64,000 bases of DNA. Origin: Actinomyces oris. GTDB taxonomy: Bacteria > Actinomycetota > Actinomycetes > Actinomycetales > Actinomycetaceae. The notes below the pieces were generated by a model. That model was given only the letters and a program-made list of their open reading frames with translations. It was not told where the DNA came from and did not search any database. Of this stretch, positions 19,118-29,057 are shown piece by piece. Made by a program: the position numbers and the translations under genes. Where the stretch lies: assembly GCF_001937445.1 (NCBI RefSeq), contig NZ_MSKS01000050.1:39500-103499 (forward strand), read 5' to 3'. How positions within the stretch are numbered: position 1 is the first letter of the stretch; every line of letters starts with the position of its first letter.

Positions 19118-20785
19118 TCAGCTCTTGACGTAGCCGATGCGCTCGGGCCGGAAGGAGGCCAGCCCCTGGGCGCCGAAGTTGCGCAGCGTCTTGGGCACGG
19201 CGGTCAGTTGCATACGCTGGTAGATCGGGATGTTGAAGACGTTCTCCCACAGGATCTTGTCGAGGTCGTTGGCGAGCTTGTTGCGCTCGGCGCCGTCGGG
19301 GGTCGAGCCGATCTTGGCGACGTACTGGTCGACCTCGGGGACGGACAGTCCGGTGTAGTTGGACTGGCTGGTCGAGGCGTAGTACTGACCCACGGTGGAC
19401 AGGGGGTACTGGGTCTTCTCGCTGGTGAAGGCCGTCAGTGCGTAGTTCTTCTTGTTGATGTACTCCGGGAAGTACTTGTCGATCTCGACGGTGGAGACAC
19501 TGAGCTTGATGCCGACCTCGCCCAGCTGCTTCTGGAGGAGGTTGGCCTCGTTGGTGGCCACGGGGGCGTTGGAGGGAATGGTCATCACCAGCTCGAGCTT
19601 CGTGCCGTCCTTGGCGCGGACTCCATCGGATCCGGCCACCCAGCCGGCGTCGTCGAGCAGCTTCTTGGCGGCCTCGACGTCGTGGCCCCAGCTGGTGGAG
19701 TTGTCCTGGTAGCCCTCCTGGACGGGCAGGAAGAAGCGGTTGCCCAGGAGTGTCTTCTTGGCGTCCACCGGCAGGCCCGCCAGGTCGGAGGCAGCGACGG
19801 CCTCGCGGTCGCAGGCCCGGGTGATGGCCTGGCGCACGGCCTTGTCCGCCAAGGGGCCAGAGGAGGCGTTGAACATGATGTGACGCCACTGCAGGCCGGT
19901 GTTCTGGCGGACCTCGGCGTCGTCGCGGCCACTGGCCTGCTGGTAGACGTCGGCGGAGAAGATGTAGTCCAGGACGTCGATCTCCTTGTTGGCGAAGGCC
20001 TGCCCCAAGGCCGAGTCGTCCAGGACGTGCAGGGTGACGGTCTCAAGCTTGGGGGTGGCGCCCCACCACTTGTCGTTGCGCTCCAGGGTGATGACCTGCT
20101 TGGACTCGTCGTAGCCCTTGATCTTGAAGGGGCCGGCGAAGTAGTCGTTGTTGAACTTGGTGGCGCCGGCCATCGACTCGTTGAAGGTCTTGGCGTCGGC
20201 CATGAGCTCCCTGGGGCTGATGCCGGCCAGGGGGTAGGACCAGTCGGGGTAGATCGAGTTGAAGGTGACCTTGGCGGTCTGCTTGTCCACGATCTCGACC
20301 TTCTCGACCTTGTCGAGCCCCTCGACGGTGGCCCAGGAGTAGCTGGGGTCCTTGACGTGGTCGAAGAACACCTTGATGTCCTCGGAGTCCCACTTACGCC
20401 CATTGCCCCAGGTGGCCTTCTCGTTGACGGCCACGGTGACCACGGTCTTGCCGCCGACCTCCGCGGCCTCGAGCTTGGTGAGGAAGTCGGGGTTCGGCGT
20501 CGCCTTGCCGTCCGCGGCCCAGTCGACGGTGAAGGGGGAGACGAACTTCATGACCAGCCACACGTCGACGATGTTGCCGTCCACGGTCACGGCGTTCCAG
20601 TTCGTCGGCGCCGAGCCGATGCCGAAGCGCAGCGTACCCCCGTCCTGGAGCTCGTCGGGGGCGGCCGTGGGTACGCCGGCGGTGGAGCCCGAGGAGCCGG
20701 AGCCGTTCTTGGCGCAGGCGGCCAGGGAGGTCAGGACGGCCGCGGAGGCCGTCGTGGCGAGGAACGTGCGACGGTTGAGCTTCAT
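19118..20785 (-). CDS. Peptide ABC transporter substrate-binding lipoprotein (family 5), system 1
   Basis: 555-aa extracytoplasmic binding protein. The signal MKLNRRTFLATTASAAVL combines a twin-Arg (RRTF) with a lipobox LAAC, so the mature protein is probably a lipoprotein exported folded. The body has the SBP_bac_5 hallmark LRFGIGSAPTNWN near the start, and KWWGATPKLETVTLHVL and the NIPIYQRM C-lobe motif later. The start is ATG 20785 with GGAGA upstream. It is the last gene of the first permease-permease-ATPase-binding protein operon. Di- or oligopeptides are the likely ligand; nickel or other solutes cannot be excluded. Confidence 0.88.
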   Translation of the reverse strand: MKLNRRTFLATTASAAVLTSLAACAKNGSGSSGSTAGVPTAAPDELQDGGTLRFGIGSAPTNWNAVTVDGNIVDVWLVMKFVSPFTVDWAADGKATPNPDFLTKLEAAEVGGKTVVTVAVNEKATWGNGRKWDSEDIKVFFDHVKDPSYSWATVEGLDKVEKVEIVDKQTAKVTFNSIYPDWSYPLAGISPRELMADAKTFNESMAGATKFNNDYFAGPFKIKGYDESKQVITLERNDKWWGATPKLETVTLHVLDDSALGQAFANKEIDVLDYIFSADVYQQASGRDDAEVRQNTGLQWRHIMFNASSGPLADKAVRQAITRACDREAVAASDLAGLPVDAKKTLLGNRFFLPVQEGYQDNSTSWGHDVEAAKKLLDDAGWVAGSDGVRAKDGTKLELVMTIPSNAPVATNEANLLQKQLGEVGIKLSVSTVEIDKYFPEYINKKNYALTAFTSEKTQYPLSTVGQYYASTSQSNYTGLSVPEVDQYVAKIGSTPDGAERNKLANDLDKILWENVFNIPIYQRMQLTAVPKTLRNFGAQGLASFRPERIGYVKS

Positions 20786-20879
20786 GGGAATCTCCGTTCA
20801 CTGAGGGCGCCGTCGTCGGCGCGCGGTGGTGGGCAGGATCGGTGGACAGTGCGATGGGAGGACTCGGGGGCGAGGGACG

Positions 20880-23087
20880 TCAGAAGACCGCGGTGCGCTC
20901 GGGGTAGTAGCAGGCGACGTCGTGGTCCTCGCCCTGGGAGCGGAACTCCGGCATGGCTCCCAGGCAGGCCGAGCGCTCGTCGTCGGTGAGTCCTGAGGCG
21001 AACTTCGGGCAGCGGGTGCGGAAGCGGCAACCCGAGGGCGGGTTGGCGGGGCTGGGCAGGTCGCCCTCCAGGACGATGCGGCTGCGGCCGCGCTCCTTGG
21101 CCGGGTCCGGGATGGGGATCGCCGAGAGCAGGGCCTGAGTGTAGGGGTGGGCCGGGGCCTCGAAGATGGTGTCGACGTCGCCGATCTCCACGATCCGCCC
21201 CAGGTACATGACGGCGACGCGGTCGGCGATGTGGCGCACCACCGACAGGTCGTGGGCCACGAAGAGGTAGCTGAGCCCCATGGTGGCGCGCAGCTCGTCA
21301 AGCAGGTTGATGACGCCGGCCTGGATGGACACGTCCAGGGCGGAGACCGGCTCGTCGAGGACCAGGAGGCTGGGTTCGAGGGCCAGGGCCCGGGCGATGC
21401 CAATGCGCTGGCGCTGCCCACCGGAGAAGTTGCGCGGGTAGCGGTTGGCGTGGCTGGGCTCGAGCCCGACGAGCTCCATGAGCTCCTCGATGCGCGGCCC
21501 GATGTCCGCCTTCTTCCACCCGTTGGCCCGCAACGGCTCGGCGATGATGTCGAAGATCGGCAGGCGCGGGTCCAGGGAGGCCATGGGGTCCTGGAAGACG
21601 ATCTGCAGGTCGCGGCGCACCTGGCGGCGCTGGGCCCGCCCCAGGTCGGCCGTGTCCTTGCCCAGGACCACGATCCGGCCCTCCTGGGGCGCCTGGAGGG
21701 AGAGGACCTCCATGAGGGTGGTGGTCTTGCCGCATCCGGACTCGCCGACCAGGGCCAGGGTCTCGCCCCGGCGGACGTCGAAGGAGACGCCGTCGACGGC
21801 GTGGACGGTACCCACGCGTCTTTTGAAGACGGCGCCCTTCATGAGGGGGAACTCCTTGACGAGGTCGGTGACGCGCAGGACCTCGGGGCGCTCGGCGTGC
21901 GGCAGGCTCATGGTCTCGGGAGTCTTGAGAGCCGGGACGGGGTAGATGTGGGAGTAGTCGAGCTGGTCCCGCTCGATCTCGTCGCGGCGGCGGCAGGCCG
22001 AGTACTGGGCGCCGGAGCCGGCATCCTCGCCGTCGGCCCCGCCGCGCTCCACGAGGGCGAGCTGCGGCTCCCCCTGGGCGCACTCGGCCTGGGCCATGGG
22101 GCAGCGGGGGATGAAGGGGCACCCTCGGGGCAGCTCCAGCAGGGAGGGCGGGTTGCCCTCCAGGGTGGCCAGGGCCGAGTCCTTGCGCGCGTCCAGACGG
22201 GGCAGGGAGCCGAGCAGGCCGATCGTGTAGGGCATGCGCGAGCGGTAGAAGATGTCGTCGACGTCGCCGGTCTCCACGATGCGCCCGGCGTACATGACGG
22301 CCACCCGGTCGGCCATGCCGGCCACGACCCCCAGGTCGTGGGTGATCATGATGACGCCGGCACCGGTCTCCTTCTGGGCGGTGCGCAGCACGTCGAGGAT
22401 CTGGGCCTGGATGGTGACGTCGAGGGCCGTGGTGGGCTCGTCGGCGATGATGAGGTCGGGGTCGTTGGCGATCGCGATGGCGATGACGGCCCGCTGGCGC
22501 ATGCCGCCGGAGAACTCGTGGGGGTAGGCCTTGGCACGCACCTGCGGGTTGGGGATGCCCACCAGGTCGAGCAGCTCGACGGCGCGCTTACGGGCCGCCG
22601 CCTCGCTCATGCCGGGATGGTGGATGCGCAGGGCCTCGACGATCTGGGCGCCCACCGTGTACACGGGGGTCAGGGCGCTGAGCGGGTCCTGGAAGACCAT
22701 GGCGACCTGGGAGCCGCGGATGCGGGACATGTAGCCGTCGGGCCGCCCCAGCAGCTCGGTGCCGTGGAGGCGCACCGAGCCGGTGACCTCGGCGGACTCG
22801 TCGAGCAGCCCCATGACCGCCGTGGAGGTGACGGACTTGCCCGATCCGGACTCGCCAACCAGGGCCAGCACCTCACCGCGGGCGACCGACAGGTTGACTC
22901 CGCGCACGGCGTTGACGCGCCCGTCCTCGGAGGGGAAGGAGACGTGCAGGTCGGTGACCTCCAGCAGCGGGGCGGCGCTGGAGGGGTCCGGCAGCGCGTC
23001 GTCGCCTCTGCGGGCGTCGACGGCGGGCACGGCCGCGGCGCTCTTCGCGGCCTCTGCGGACGTGCGGGAGCTGCTCGTGGGACTCAT
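20880..23087 (-). CDS. Peptide ABC transporter, fused double ATPase, system 1
   Basis: 735-aa protein joining two OppD/OppF-type ATPases. Half 1 has Walker A GESGSGKS at 78-85, signature SGGMRQR, and a Cys-containing C-terminal tail ([15 protein letters not shown]). Half 2 has Walker A GESGCGKT, signature SGGQRQR, and its own tail ([11 protein letters not shown]). The tails with paired cysteines are typical of oligopeptide importers. The start ATG overlaps the upstream permease stop by ATGA, with AGGAGG upstream. Each half is full length, so one chain supplies both nucleotide-binding sites. Confidence 0.92.
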   Translation of the reverse strand: MSPTSSSRTSAEAAKSAAAVPAVDARRGDDALPDPSSAAPLLEVTDLHVSFPSEDGRVNAVRGVNLSVARGEVLALVGESGSGKSVTSTAVMGLLDESAEVTGSVRLHGTELLGRPDGYMSRIRGSQVAMVFQDPLSALTPVYTVGAQIVEALRIHHPGMSEAAARKRAVELLDLVGIPNPQVRAKAYPHEFSGGMRQRAVIAIAIANDPDLIIADEPTTALDVTIQAQILDVLRTAQKETGAGVIMITHDLGVVAGMADRVAVMYAGRIVETGDVDDIFYRSRMPYTIGLLGSLPRLDARKDSALATLEGNPPSLLELPRGCPFIPRCPMAQAECAQGEPQLALVERGGADGEDAGSGAQYSACRRRDEIERDQLDYSHIYPVPALKTPETMSLPHAERPEVLRVTDLVKEFPLMKGAVFKRRVGTVHAVDGVSFDVRRGETLALVGESGCGKTTTLMEVLSLQAPQEGRIVVLGKDTADLGRAQRRQVRRDLQIVFQDPMASLDPRLPIFDIIAEPLRANGWKKADIGPRIEELMELVGLEPSHANRYPRNFSGGQRQRIGIARALALEPSLLVLDEPVSALDVSIQAGVINLLDELRATMGLSYLFVAHDLSVVRHIADRVAVMYLGRIVEIGDVDTIFEAPAHPYTQALLSAIPIPDPAKERGRSRIVLEGDLPSPANPPSGCRFRTRCPKFASGLTDDERSACLGAMPEFRSQGEDHDVACYYPERTAVF

Positions 23088-24097
23088 GCCTTGCCTCCTG
23101 ACTTGGATGAGGGGTCGATGGCGTCGCGCAGGCCGTCACCCATGACGTTGACGCACAGGAGCATGAGGACAAGCACGGCTGCCGGGGCCAGGAAGATCCA
23201 GGGGTAGGTGGTCGCGGAGCGCTGCCCCTCGGCGATGAGGGTGCCCAGGGAGGTGTTGGGCGGCTGGACCCCGAAACCGAAGTAGGACAGCGTCGTCTCG
23301 CTGATGACGGCGTAGGCCACGTTGATGGTGGCGTCCACGATGAGCAGGGAGGCGATGTTGGGCAGGATGTGCCGGGCGATGATGACGGGGCTGGGCACGT
23401 TCATGAAGCGGGCCGCGCTGACGTACTCCAGGTTCTTCACGCTCAGGGTCAGTGAGCGCACCACACGGGCCGTGAGCATCCACCCGAATCCGGCCAGGAG
23501 GATGATGAACAGCGCGATGGAGCCCTTGGCGGCTCCGGCCCGCTGGGAGAGGATCGCGATGATGAGGAAGGAGGGCACCACCAGGAGCAGGTCGGTGGCC
23601 CACAGGGCGATCTTCTCCCACCAGCCGCCGAAGTAGGCGGCCGAGGAGCCGATGACGGCGGCGATGCCCGTCTGGAGCAGGGCGACGAAGACGCCGATCA
23701 TCATGGACTTTCGGGTGCCCTCCACGACCATCGCGTAGACGTCGCGGCCGCCCTGGGTGGTGCCGAACCAGTGGTCGGCGCTGGGGGCCTGCAGGAAGGC
23801 GGAGGAGTCGACGTCGGTGAAGGTCCAGTGGGTCGCGGCGTCGCCGAGAAGCGCGAAGAGCACCATGAGCAGGAAGCCGATCGCGCCGACGACGGCCCCC
23901 TTGTTGCGCCAGAAGCGCCGGGTGATGATCTGCCTGCGGGTCAGACGCCGGGAGTCCCTGGGGGTCTCCTTGGTGATGTCGCCCAGGTCCTCGGGGCTCA
24001 GCGGCGCCTCCCCGCCCTGCTCGACGGCGGCGTAGCCGCCCACCGTCATCTGCTTGCCGATGGAGGCCATCCCGTTGGGTTCAGCATTGCGCGCCAT
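23084..24097 (-). CDS. Peptide ABC transporter permease (DppC type), system 1
   Basis: 337-aa inner-membrane permease with an unusually long cytoplasmic N-terminus of about 65 residues before the first helix. It has the OppC-N region ([20 protein letters not shown]) and the EAA-like loop ([20 protein letters not shown]) that contacts the ATPase. About six helices are predicted. It starts 3 nt after the upstream permease stop and overlaps the ATPase start. It forms a heterodimeric channel with the DppB-type protein. Confidence 0.9.
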   Translation of the reverse strand: MARNAEPNGMASIGKQMTVGGYAAVEQGGEAPLSPEDLGDITKETPRDSRRLTRRQIITRRFWRNKGAVVGAIGFLLMVLFALLGDAATHWTFTDVDSSAFLQAPSADHWFGTTQGGRDVYAMVVEGTRKSMMIGVFVALLQTGIAAVIGSSAAYFGGWWEKIALWATDLLLVVPSFLIIAILSQRAGAAKGSIALFIILLAGFGWMLTARVVRSLTLSVKNLEYVSAARFMNVPSPVIIARHILPNIASLLIVDATINVAYAVISETTLSYFGFGVQPPNTSLGTLIAEGQRSATTYPWIFLAPAAVLVLMLLCVNVMGDGLRDAIDPSSKSGGKA

Positions 24098-24100
24098 GGG

Positions 24101-25060
24101 TCAGCTCACCCTCACTCTCGGGTCGACGATCGCCACGAAGACGTCGGACAGGAGCGCACCGGTGAGGGTGCACAGCCCGGAGAAGGCGACCACGGCCGTC
24201 ACCCCGTTGATGTCCATGCCGGAGATCGCGCTGATGGAGTACTCGCCCATGCCGTGCCAGCCGTAGACCCGCTCGGTGATGGCGGCACCGGTGAACAGGG
24301 TGGCCAGGGCGAAGGCGAAGTAGGTGGCCATGGGGATGAGCGCGGTGCGCAGCGCGTGGCGGGTCAGCGCCTTGCGCTTGATGAGGCCCTTGGCGCGGGC
24401 GGTGCGCACGTAGTCGGCGCCCAGGGTGTCGAGCATGAGGTTGCGCTGGAAGCGGGAGTAGGAGGCGATTCCGCCCAGCGACATCGACAGGGTGGGAAGC
24501 AGCAGGTGCTGGAGGCGACCGAGGGCACCCTCCCCCTCACCGGTGAACTCGAAGATCTGGAAGCCGGAGCTGCGGTTGATCTGGACGGCCAGGACCTGCA
24601 GGAGGATCGCGATGACCATGGCGGGGGTGGAGATGATGATCATGGAGATCAGGGAGATCGCGCGGTCGGAGAAGCGGTACTGGCGCGTGGCGGTCCAGGC
24701 CCCCAGGGCCACTCCCCCCACCATGCCGATGGCGGCGCCCAGGAAGACCAGGCGCACCGAGACGAGGATCTTGGTGCCGATGAGGGTGTTGATGAACTCG
24801 CCCTTGGGGGTGCGCCCCCAGTCCCAGTGGAGAACCACGTTGCGCAGCCAGGTGACGTAGCGGTCCCACACGGGCAGGTCGTGGCTGATGTTGTACTTCA
24901 CGAGGTTGGCGTGAATGGCGTCCCAGTTGAGGGAGGGATCCTGATGGTTCCACAGGGCCGAGGGATCCAGGGAGGCCGAGGCCAGCAGATAGGCCAATGA
25001 CGTGGCGATGAACAGCAGGACCGCGTAGTTCGCGATCCGGCGCGCCAGGTACGGGAGCAT
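24101..25060 (-). CDS. Peptide ABC transporter permease (DppB type), system 1
   Basis: 319-aa permease beginning MLPYLARRIANYAVLLFIAT, the classical DppB opening helix. The EAA-like loop DYVRTARAKGLIKRKALTRH is close to consensus. The start at 25060 is set by GGAGGAGGA 6 nt upstream; a longer in-frame reading to 25120 lacks support. It is the first gene of system 1, so the promoter should lie in the 242-bp gap upstream, which also holds the terminator of system 2. Confidence 0.92.
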   Translation of the reverse strand: MLPYLARRIANYAVLLFIATSLAYLLASASLDPSALWNHQDPSLNWDAIHANLVKYNISHDLPVWDRYVTWLRNVVLHWDWGRTPKGEFINTLIGTKILVSVRLVFLGAAIGMVGGVALGAWTATRQYRFSDRAISLISMIIISTPAMVIAILLQVLAVQINRSSGFQIFEFTGEGEGALGRLQHLLLPTLSMSLGGIASYSRFQRNLMLDTLGADYVRTARAKGLIKRKALTRHALRTALIPMATYFAFALATLFTGAAITERVYGWHGMGEYSISAISGMDINGVTAVVAFSGLCTLTGALLSDVFVAIVDPRVRVS

Positions 25061-25253
25061 GCGTTCTCCTCCTCCGGACAACCCACCGGTGCTTGAGTCA
25101 CCGGTCCGTGGCACGAGCACCTGACAGCCTTGGAGGTGACGCCGCGTACGAACAAATGAATGGGGTCACAATACCCGGCGCGTGAAACTCGGCCGATACA
25201 TTTCCAGCATTCAGGAAATGCCCACATGGTTATTAATAGTGGAGGGGAAATGA

Positions 25254-25287
25254 GACGCGGCGGTGGCCTGAAGCCCACCGCCGCGTC
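25254..25287 (-). terminator. Strong hairpin after peptide importer 2
   Basis: Perfect 13-bp stem, GACGCGGCGGTGG (25254-25266) with its complement at 25275-25287 and an 8-nt loop, 16 nt downstream of the system-2 ATPase stop. On the minus strand it is followed by CTCATTTCC, a modest T-rich tail. It separates the two importer operons. Confidence 0.8.
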
Positions 25288-25302
25288 GCCAAGGGACCGC
25301 CC

Positions 25303-27165
25303 TCAGTCGTCGGACGTCATTTGAGCCTCATGCTTCTCATCTCCGTAGAGGTCGATGCCCGCCCCGGGGACGGCCCGGATGAGCTCGCGGGTGTAGTCCT
25401 GGCGCGGGTTGGCGAAAAGCTCGTCGGCCGCCCCGGACTCCACGATCCGCCCGTGCTCCATGACGACGACGTCGTCGGCGATCTGGCGCACGACGGCCAG
25501 GTCGTGGGTGATGAACAGGTAGGTCAGCTCCAGCTCGGCCTGCAGGTCGGACAGCAGGCGCAGGATCTGGGCCTGGACCAGCACGTCCAGGGCGGAGACC
25601 GCCTCGTCGAGGATGACGATCTGCGGCTTGAGGGCCAGGGCCCGGGCGATGGCGACGCGCTGACGCTGGCCGCCGGAGAGCTCGTGGGGGTAGCGGCGCA
25701 TGACCGAGCGCGGCAGGGAGACCATGTCGAGCAGCTCGGCGACGCGAGCCTCGCGCTCCTTGGCGGTGCCGATCCCGTGGACCCGCAGCGGTTCCTCGAC
25801 GACGCGGAAGATCGAGTACATCGGGTCCAGGGAGCCGTAGGGGTTCTGGAAGACCGGCTGCATGATGCGCCGCAGGGCGAAGAGCTCCTTGGGGCCCAGG
25901 GTGGACAGGTCCACCCCGTCGTGGAACACCTTGCCGGAGGTGGGGTCGATGAGGTTCAAGATGATGTTGGCGACCGTGGACTTGCCTGAGCCCGACTCAC
26001 CCACGAGCGCGGTCGTCGTGCCCTTGCGGATGCCGAAGCTGACGTCGTCGACGGCGGTGAGGGTGTTGTCCTCACCGATGGGGCCGCGCACCTTGAAGAC
26101 CTTGGTGAGGTGCTCCACGCGCAGGATCTCCTCGGTGGAGCTCGATCCCAGGCTGGCGCCCAGGAGCTCGTCCTCGGCGACTTGGATGCCGCGGGCGTGG
26201 GCGGACTCGATGCGCCGGGAGGCCAGGGAGGGGGCCGCCTTGACCAGGCGCTGGGTGTAGGGGTGGCGGGGGTCCTGGAGCACCTCGAGGCTGGGGCCGG
26301 ACTCGACGACCCGGCCGCGGTGCATGACCACGATGTGCTCGGCCCTCTCAGCGGCCAGCCCCAGGTCGTGGGTGATGAAGAGCATCGCGGTGCCCAGCTC
26401 ACGCACGAGGGTCTGAAGGTGGTCGAGGATGCGTCGCTGGACGGTGACGTCCAGGGCGCTGGTGGGTTCATCGGCGATGAGCAGGTCGGGGCGGGCGGCC
26501 AGTCCGATGGCGATGAGGGCGCGCTGGCGCATGCCGCCGGAGAACTCGTGGGGGTACTGCTTGGCCCTCCGGGAGGCCTCGGGCAGGCCGGCCTGCTCCA
26601 GCAGGAGGGCCACCTGCTCATTGACGTCGATGTGCCCACCGGGGGCGGACTGGTCGGTACCACCGGCATGCCCGGTGCGCTTGGCCATGAGGTGGGCGAG
26701 GCGGTCGTCGGCGACGCCGGCCAGCCCGTTGGCCCGCAGCGCCTCCTTGACCTGGAAGCCGATGGACCACACGGGGTTGAGGTTGGACATGGGGTCCTGG
26801 GGCACCAGGCCGATGGAGGAGCCGCGCAGGGCGGTGAGCTCCTGGGTGCCCAGGTGGGTGATGTCGCGGCCCTGGAAGCGGATCGTACCGCCGGTGACCC
26901 GACCGGTTCCGGGCAGCAGCCCGATGACGGCGTGGGCCAGGGTGGACTTGCCCGAGCCCGACTCCCCCACGATGGCCACGGACTGGCCGGGGTAGAGGGT
27001 CAGGTTCGCCTTGCGCACGGCCGGGACGAGCCCGGTCGAGGAGCGGAAGGCGACCTCCAGGTCGGTGATCTCCAGGAGGGGGTCGCGCTCGGCCTTCCAG
27101 GAGGCCGCGGGGGCGAAGGTCTTGTCGGAGGCGCCTGAGGCGGTGGATGCGTTGGAGGGTGTCAC
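25303..27165 (-). CDS. Peptide ABC transporter, fused double ATPase, system 2
   Basis: 620-aa fused ATPase with two complete halves: Walker A GESGSGKS, signatures SGGMRQR (first half) and SGGQRQR (second half), and Walker B segments DLLIADEPTSALD and QIVILDEAVSALD. Unlike the system-1 paralogue it lacks the Cys-bearing tails after each half, which accounts for much of the ~115-residue length difference. It starts with GTG overlapping the upstream permease stop (GTGA). It is the last gene of its operon and is followed by a strong hairpin. Confidence 0.92.
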   Translation of the reverse strand: MTPSNASTASGASDKTFAPAASWKAERDPLLEITDLEVAFRSSTGLVPAVRKANLTLYPGQSVAIVGESGSGKSTLAHAVIGLLPGTGRVTGGTIRFQGRDITHLGTQELTALRGSSIGLVPQDPMSNLNPVWSIGFQVKEALRANGLAGVADDRLAHLMAKRTGHAGGTDQSAPGGHIDVNEQVALLLEQAGLPEASRRAKQYPHEFSGGMRQRALIAIGLAARPDLLIADEPTSALDVTVQRRILDHLQTLVRELGTAMLFITHDLGLAAERAEHIVVMHRGRVVESGPSLEVLQDPRHPYTQRLVKAAPSLASRRIESAHARGIQVAEDELLGASLGSSSTEEILRVEHLTKVFKVRGPIGEDNTLTAVDDVSFGIRKGTTTALVGESGSGKSTVANIILNLIDPTSGKVFHDGVDLSTLGPKELFALRRIMQPVFQNPYGSLDPMYSIFRVVEEPLRVHGIGTAKEREARVAELLDMVSLPRSVMRRYPHELSGGQRQRVAIARALALKPQIVILDEAVSALDVLVQAQILRLLSDLQAELELTYLFITHDLAVVRQIADDVVVMEHGRIVESGAADELFANPRQDYTRELIRAVPGAGIDLYGDEKHEAQMTSDD

Positions 27166-28121
27166 TTGCGGGCCTTCGGGTCCAGGGCGTCGCGGACGAC
27201 GTCGCCGAGCATGATGAAGCCGAGCACGGTCAGGGCCAGTGCGCCGGCGGGGAAGAGCAGGACGCTGGGGTGGCTGTTGAGGGCGTCCTTGGCGGCCGCG
27301 ATGTCCGCGCCCCAGGAGACGACCGAGGAGGGCAGTCCGATACCCAGAAAGCTCAAGGTGGCCTCCGAGACGATGAAGACGCCGAGCTCGACGGTGGCGG
27401 TCACGATGATGGGGGCGGCCGCGTTGGGCATGACGTGGCGCAGCAGCATGGCCATGCGTCCTGAGCCCAGCGCCCGCGAGGCCGTCACGTAGTCCTCGTT
27501 CTTGACGCTCATCACCGAGCCCCGCGTGATGCGGGCGATCTGGGGCCAGCCGAACAGGGCCAGAACCAGGATGACGGTGAGGATCGAGCGGTCGTTGCGG
27601 AACATCTGCATGACGACGATGGCCGCCAGGACGAAGGGCACGGCGAAGAAGATGTCGGTGACCCGCGAGAGCAGCGCGTCGAAGAACCCGCCGAAGAACC
27701 CGGCCAGGGCCCCGACGGCCGAGCCGACGAGGACCACGATGAGGGTGGTGAAGATGCCCACGCTCACCGAGGCCCGGGCCCCGTGGACGGTGCGGGTGAA
27801 GATGTCGCAGCCCTGGATGTCGAATCCGAAGGGGTGGCCCCAGGAGGGCCCCTGGTAGGAGTTGACCAGCGTGCAGTAGCCGGGGTCGCGCGGGGCGATG
27901 AGCCCGGGGACGAGGGAGAAGGCCACGGCCACGGCGATGAGCATCGAGGCCGCCCAGAAGATGGGCCGACGGCGCAGCTGCCTCCAGGCGTCGACCCAGA
28001 CGGAGGCCGGAGCGGACTCGTCGGCGACGGCGTCGACGGCGCCCAGGCCGATCTCGTCGTCGGCGATGACGAAGCGCTCCTGGCCCGGACGGGTAGTGGG
28101 GGACGTGGTGTTCTCAGGCAT
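27162..28121 (-). CDS. Peptide ABC transporter permease (DppC type), system 2
   Basis: 319-aa permease. A soluble N-terminus of about 50 residues is followed by DAWRQLRRRPIFWAASMLIA, the OppC-type first helix. The ATPase-contact loop is DYVTASRALGSGRMAMLLRH and the late region reads EATLSFLGIGLPSSVVSWG. The start at 28121 overlaps the DppB-type gene by 8 nt, with GAGG upstream. It pairs with the neighbouring DppB-type permease to form the channel. Confidence 0.92.
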   Translation of the reverse strand: MPENTTSPTTRPGQERFVIADDEIGLGAVDAVADESAPASVWVDAWRQLRRRPIFWAASMLIAVAVAFSLVPGLIAPRDPGYCTLVNSYQGPSWGHPFGFDIQGCDIFTRTVHGARASVSVGIFTTLIVVLVGSAVGALAGFFGGFFDALLSRVTDIFFAVPFVLAAIVVMQMFRNDRSILTVILVLALFGWPQIARITRGSVMSVKNEDYVTASRALGSGRMAMLLRHVMPNAAAPIIVTATVELGVFIVSEATLSFLGIGLPSSVVSWGADIAAAKDALNSHPSVLLFPAGALALTVLGFIMLGDVVRDALDPKARK

Positions 28122-29043
28122 AGCGGATCCTCGGGTCCAGGGCGGCGTAGAGCAGGTCCACCAGGAGGTTGGAGATGATGAAGACGAGCACGAGCACGGT
28201 GGTGAAGGACACGACCATGGGGCCGTCGCCGCGGATGATGGCGGAGTAGAGGGTGCCTCCCACGCCCTTGATGTTGAAGATGCCCTCGGTGACGATGGCG
28301 CCTCCCATGAGGGCCCCCAGGTCCGCGCCCAGGAAGGTGACGACCGGGACCAGGGAGTTGCGCAGGACGTGGACGATCATGACGCGGGCCCCGCTCAGGC
28401 CCTTGGCCCGGGCGGTGCGCACGTGGTCGGCGGTGAGGTTCTCGGCCACCTCGGTGCGGGTCAGGCGCAGCACGTAGGCGAAGGAGACGGCGCCCAGCAC
28501 GACCGCGGGCATGAGGAGCTCGGTGAAACCGGGGCTCTCACCGGCGGTGACCGGCAGCCAGCCCAGGCGGACCCCAACGATGAACTGCAGGACGAAGCCG
28601 ATGACGAAGGTGGGCACGGCGATGACCACCAGGGAGAGCACCAGGACGGTGGCGTCGAACCAGCCGCCCTTCCTCACCCCGGCGATGAGGCCGAAGCCGA
28701 TGCCCGCGATGGCCTCGAAGGCCAGGGCCATGAGGGAGAGCTTGATGGTGATCGGGTAGGCCCGCACCAGCACGTCGAGGACGGACTCGGTCCCCCGCAG
28801 CGACTGGCCCAGGTCCAGGGTGAACAGTCCCTTGAGGTAGAGCAGGTACTGGACGATGAAGGGCTTGTCGAGGTGGTAGCTGGCCTTGATCTGGGCGATC
28901 ACCTCGGGGCTGAGCGAGCGCTGGCCCCCGAGCGCGGCGATCGGGTCGCCCGGCAGGGCGAAGACCATGGCGTAGATGAGCAGCGTGGCCCCGAAGAACA
29001 CCGGGATCATCTGCAGCAGTCTGCGTCCGACGTAGTCAAGCAT
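28114..29043 (-). CDS. Peptide ABC transporter permease (DppB type), system 2
   Basis: 309-aa permease starting MLDYVGRRLLQMIPVFFGAT. It has the conserved PGDPIAALGG after the first helix, which is diagnostic for OppB/DppB proteins, and the loop DHVRTARAKGLSGARVMIVH. The start at 29043 is supported by GGGAGGA 7 nt upstream; the upstream in-frame extension to 29091 overlaps the binding-protein gene and is rejected. It follows the binding-protein gene after 14 nt. Confidence 0.92.
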   Translation of the reverse strand: MLDYVGRRLLQMIPVFFGATLLIYAMVFALPGDPIAALGGQRSLSPEVIAQIKASYHLDKPFIVQYLLYLKGLFTLDLGQSLRGTESVLDVLVRAYPITIKLSLMALAFEAIAGIGFGLIAGVRKGGWFDATVLVLSLVVIAVPTFVIGFVLQFIVGVRLGWLPVTAGESPGFTELLMPAVVLGAVSFAYVLRLTRTEVAENLTADHVRTARAKGLSGARVMIVHVLRNSLVPVVTFLGADLGALMGGAIVTEGIFNIKGVGGTLYSAIIRGDGPMVVSFTTVLVLVFIISNLLVDLLYAALDPRIRYA

Positions 29044-29057
29044 GTCGTCTTCCTCCC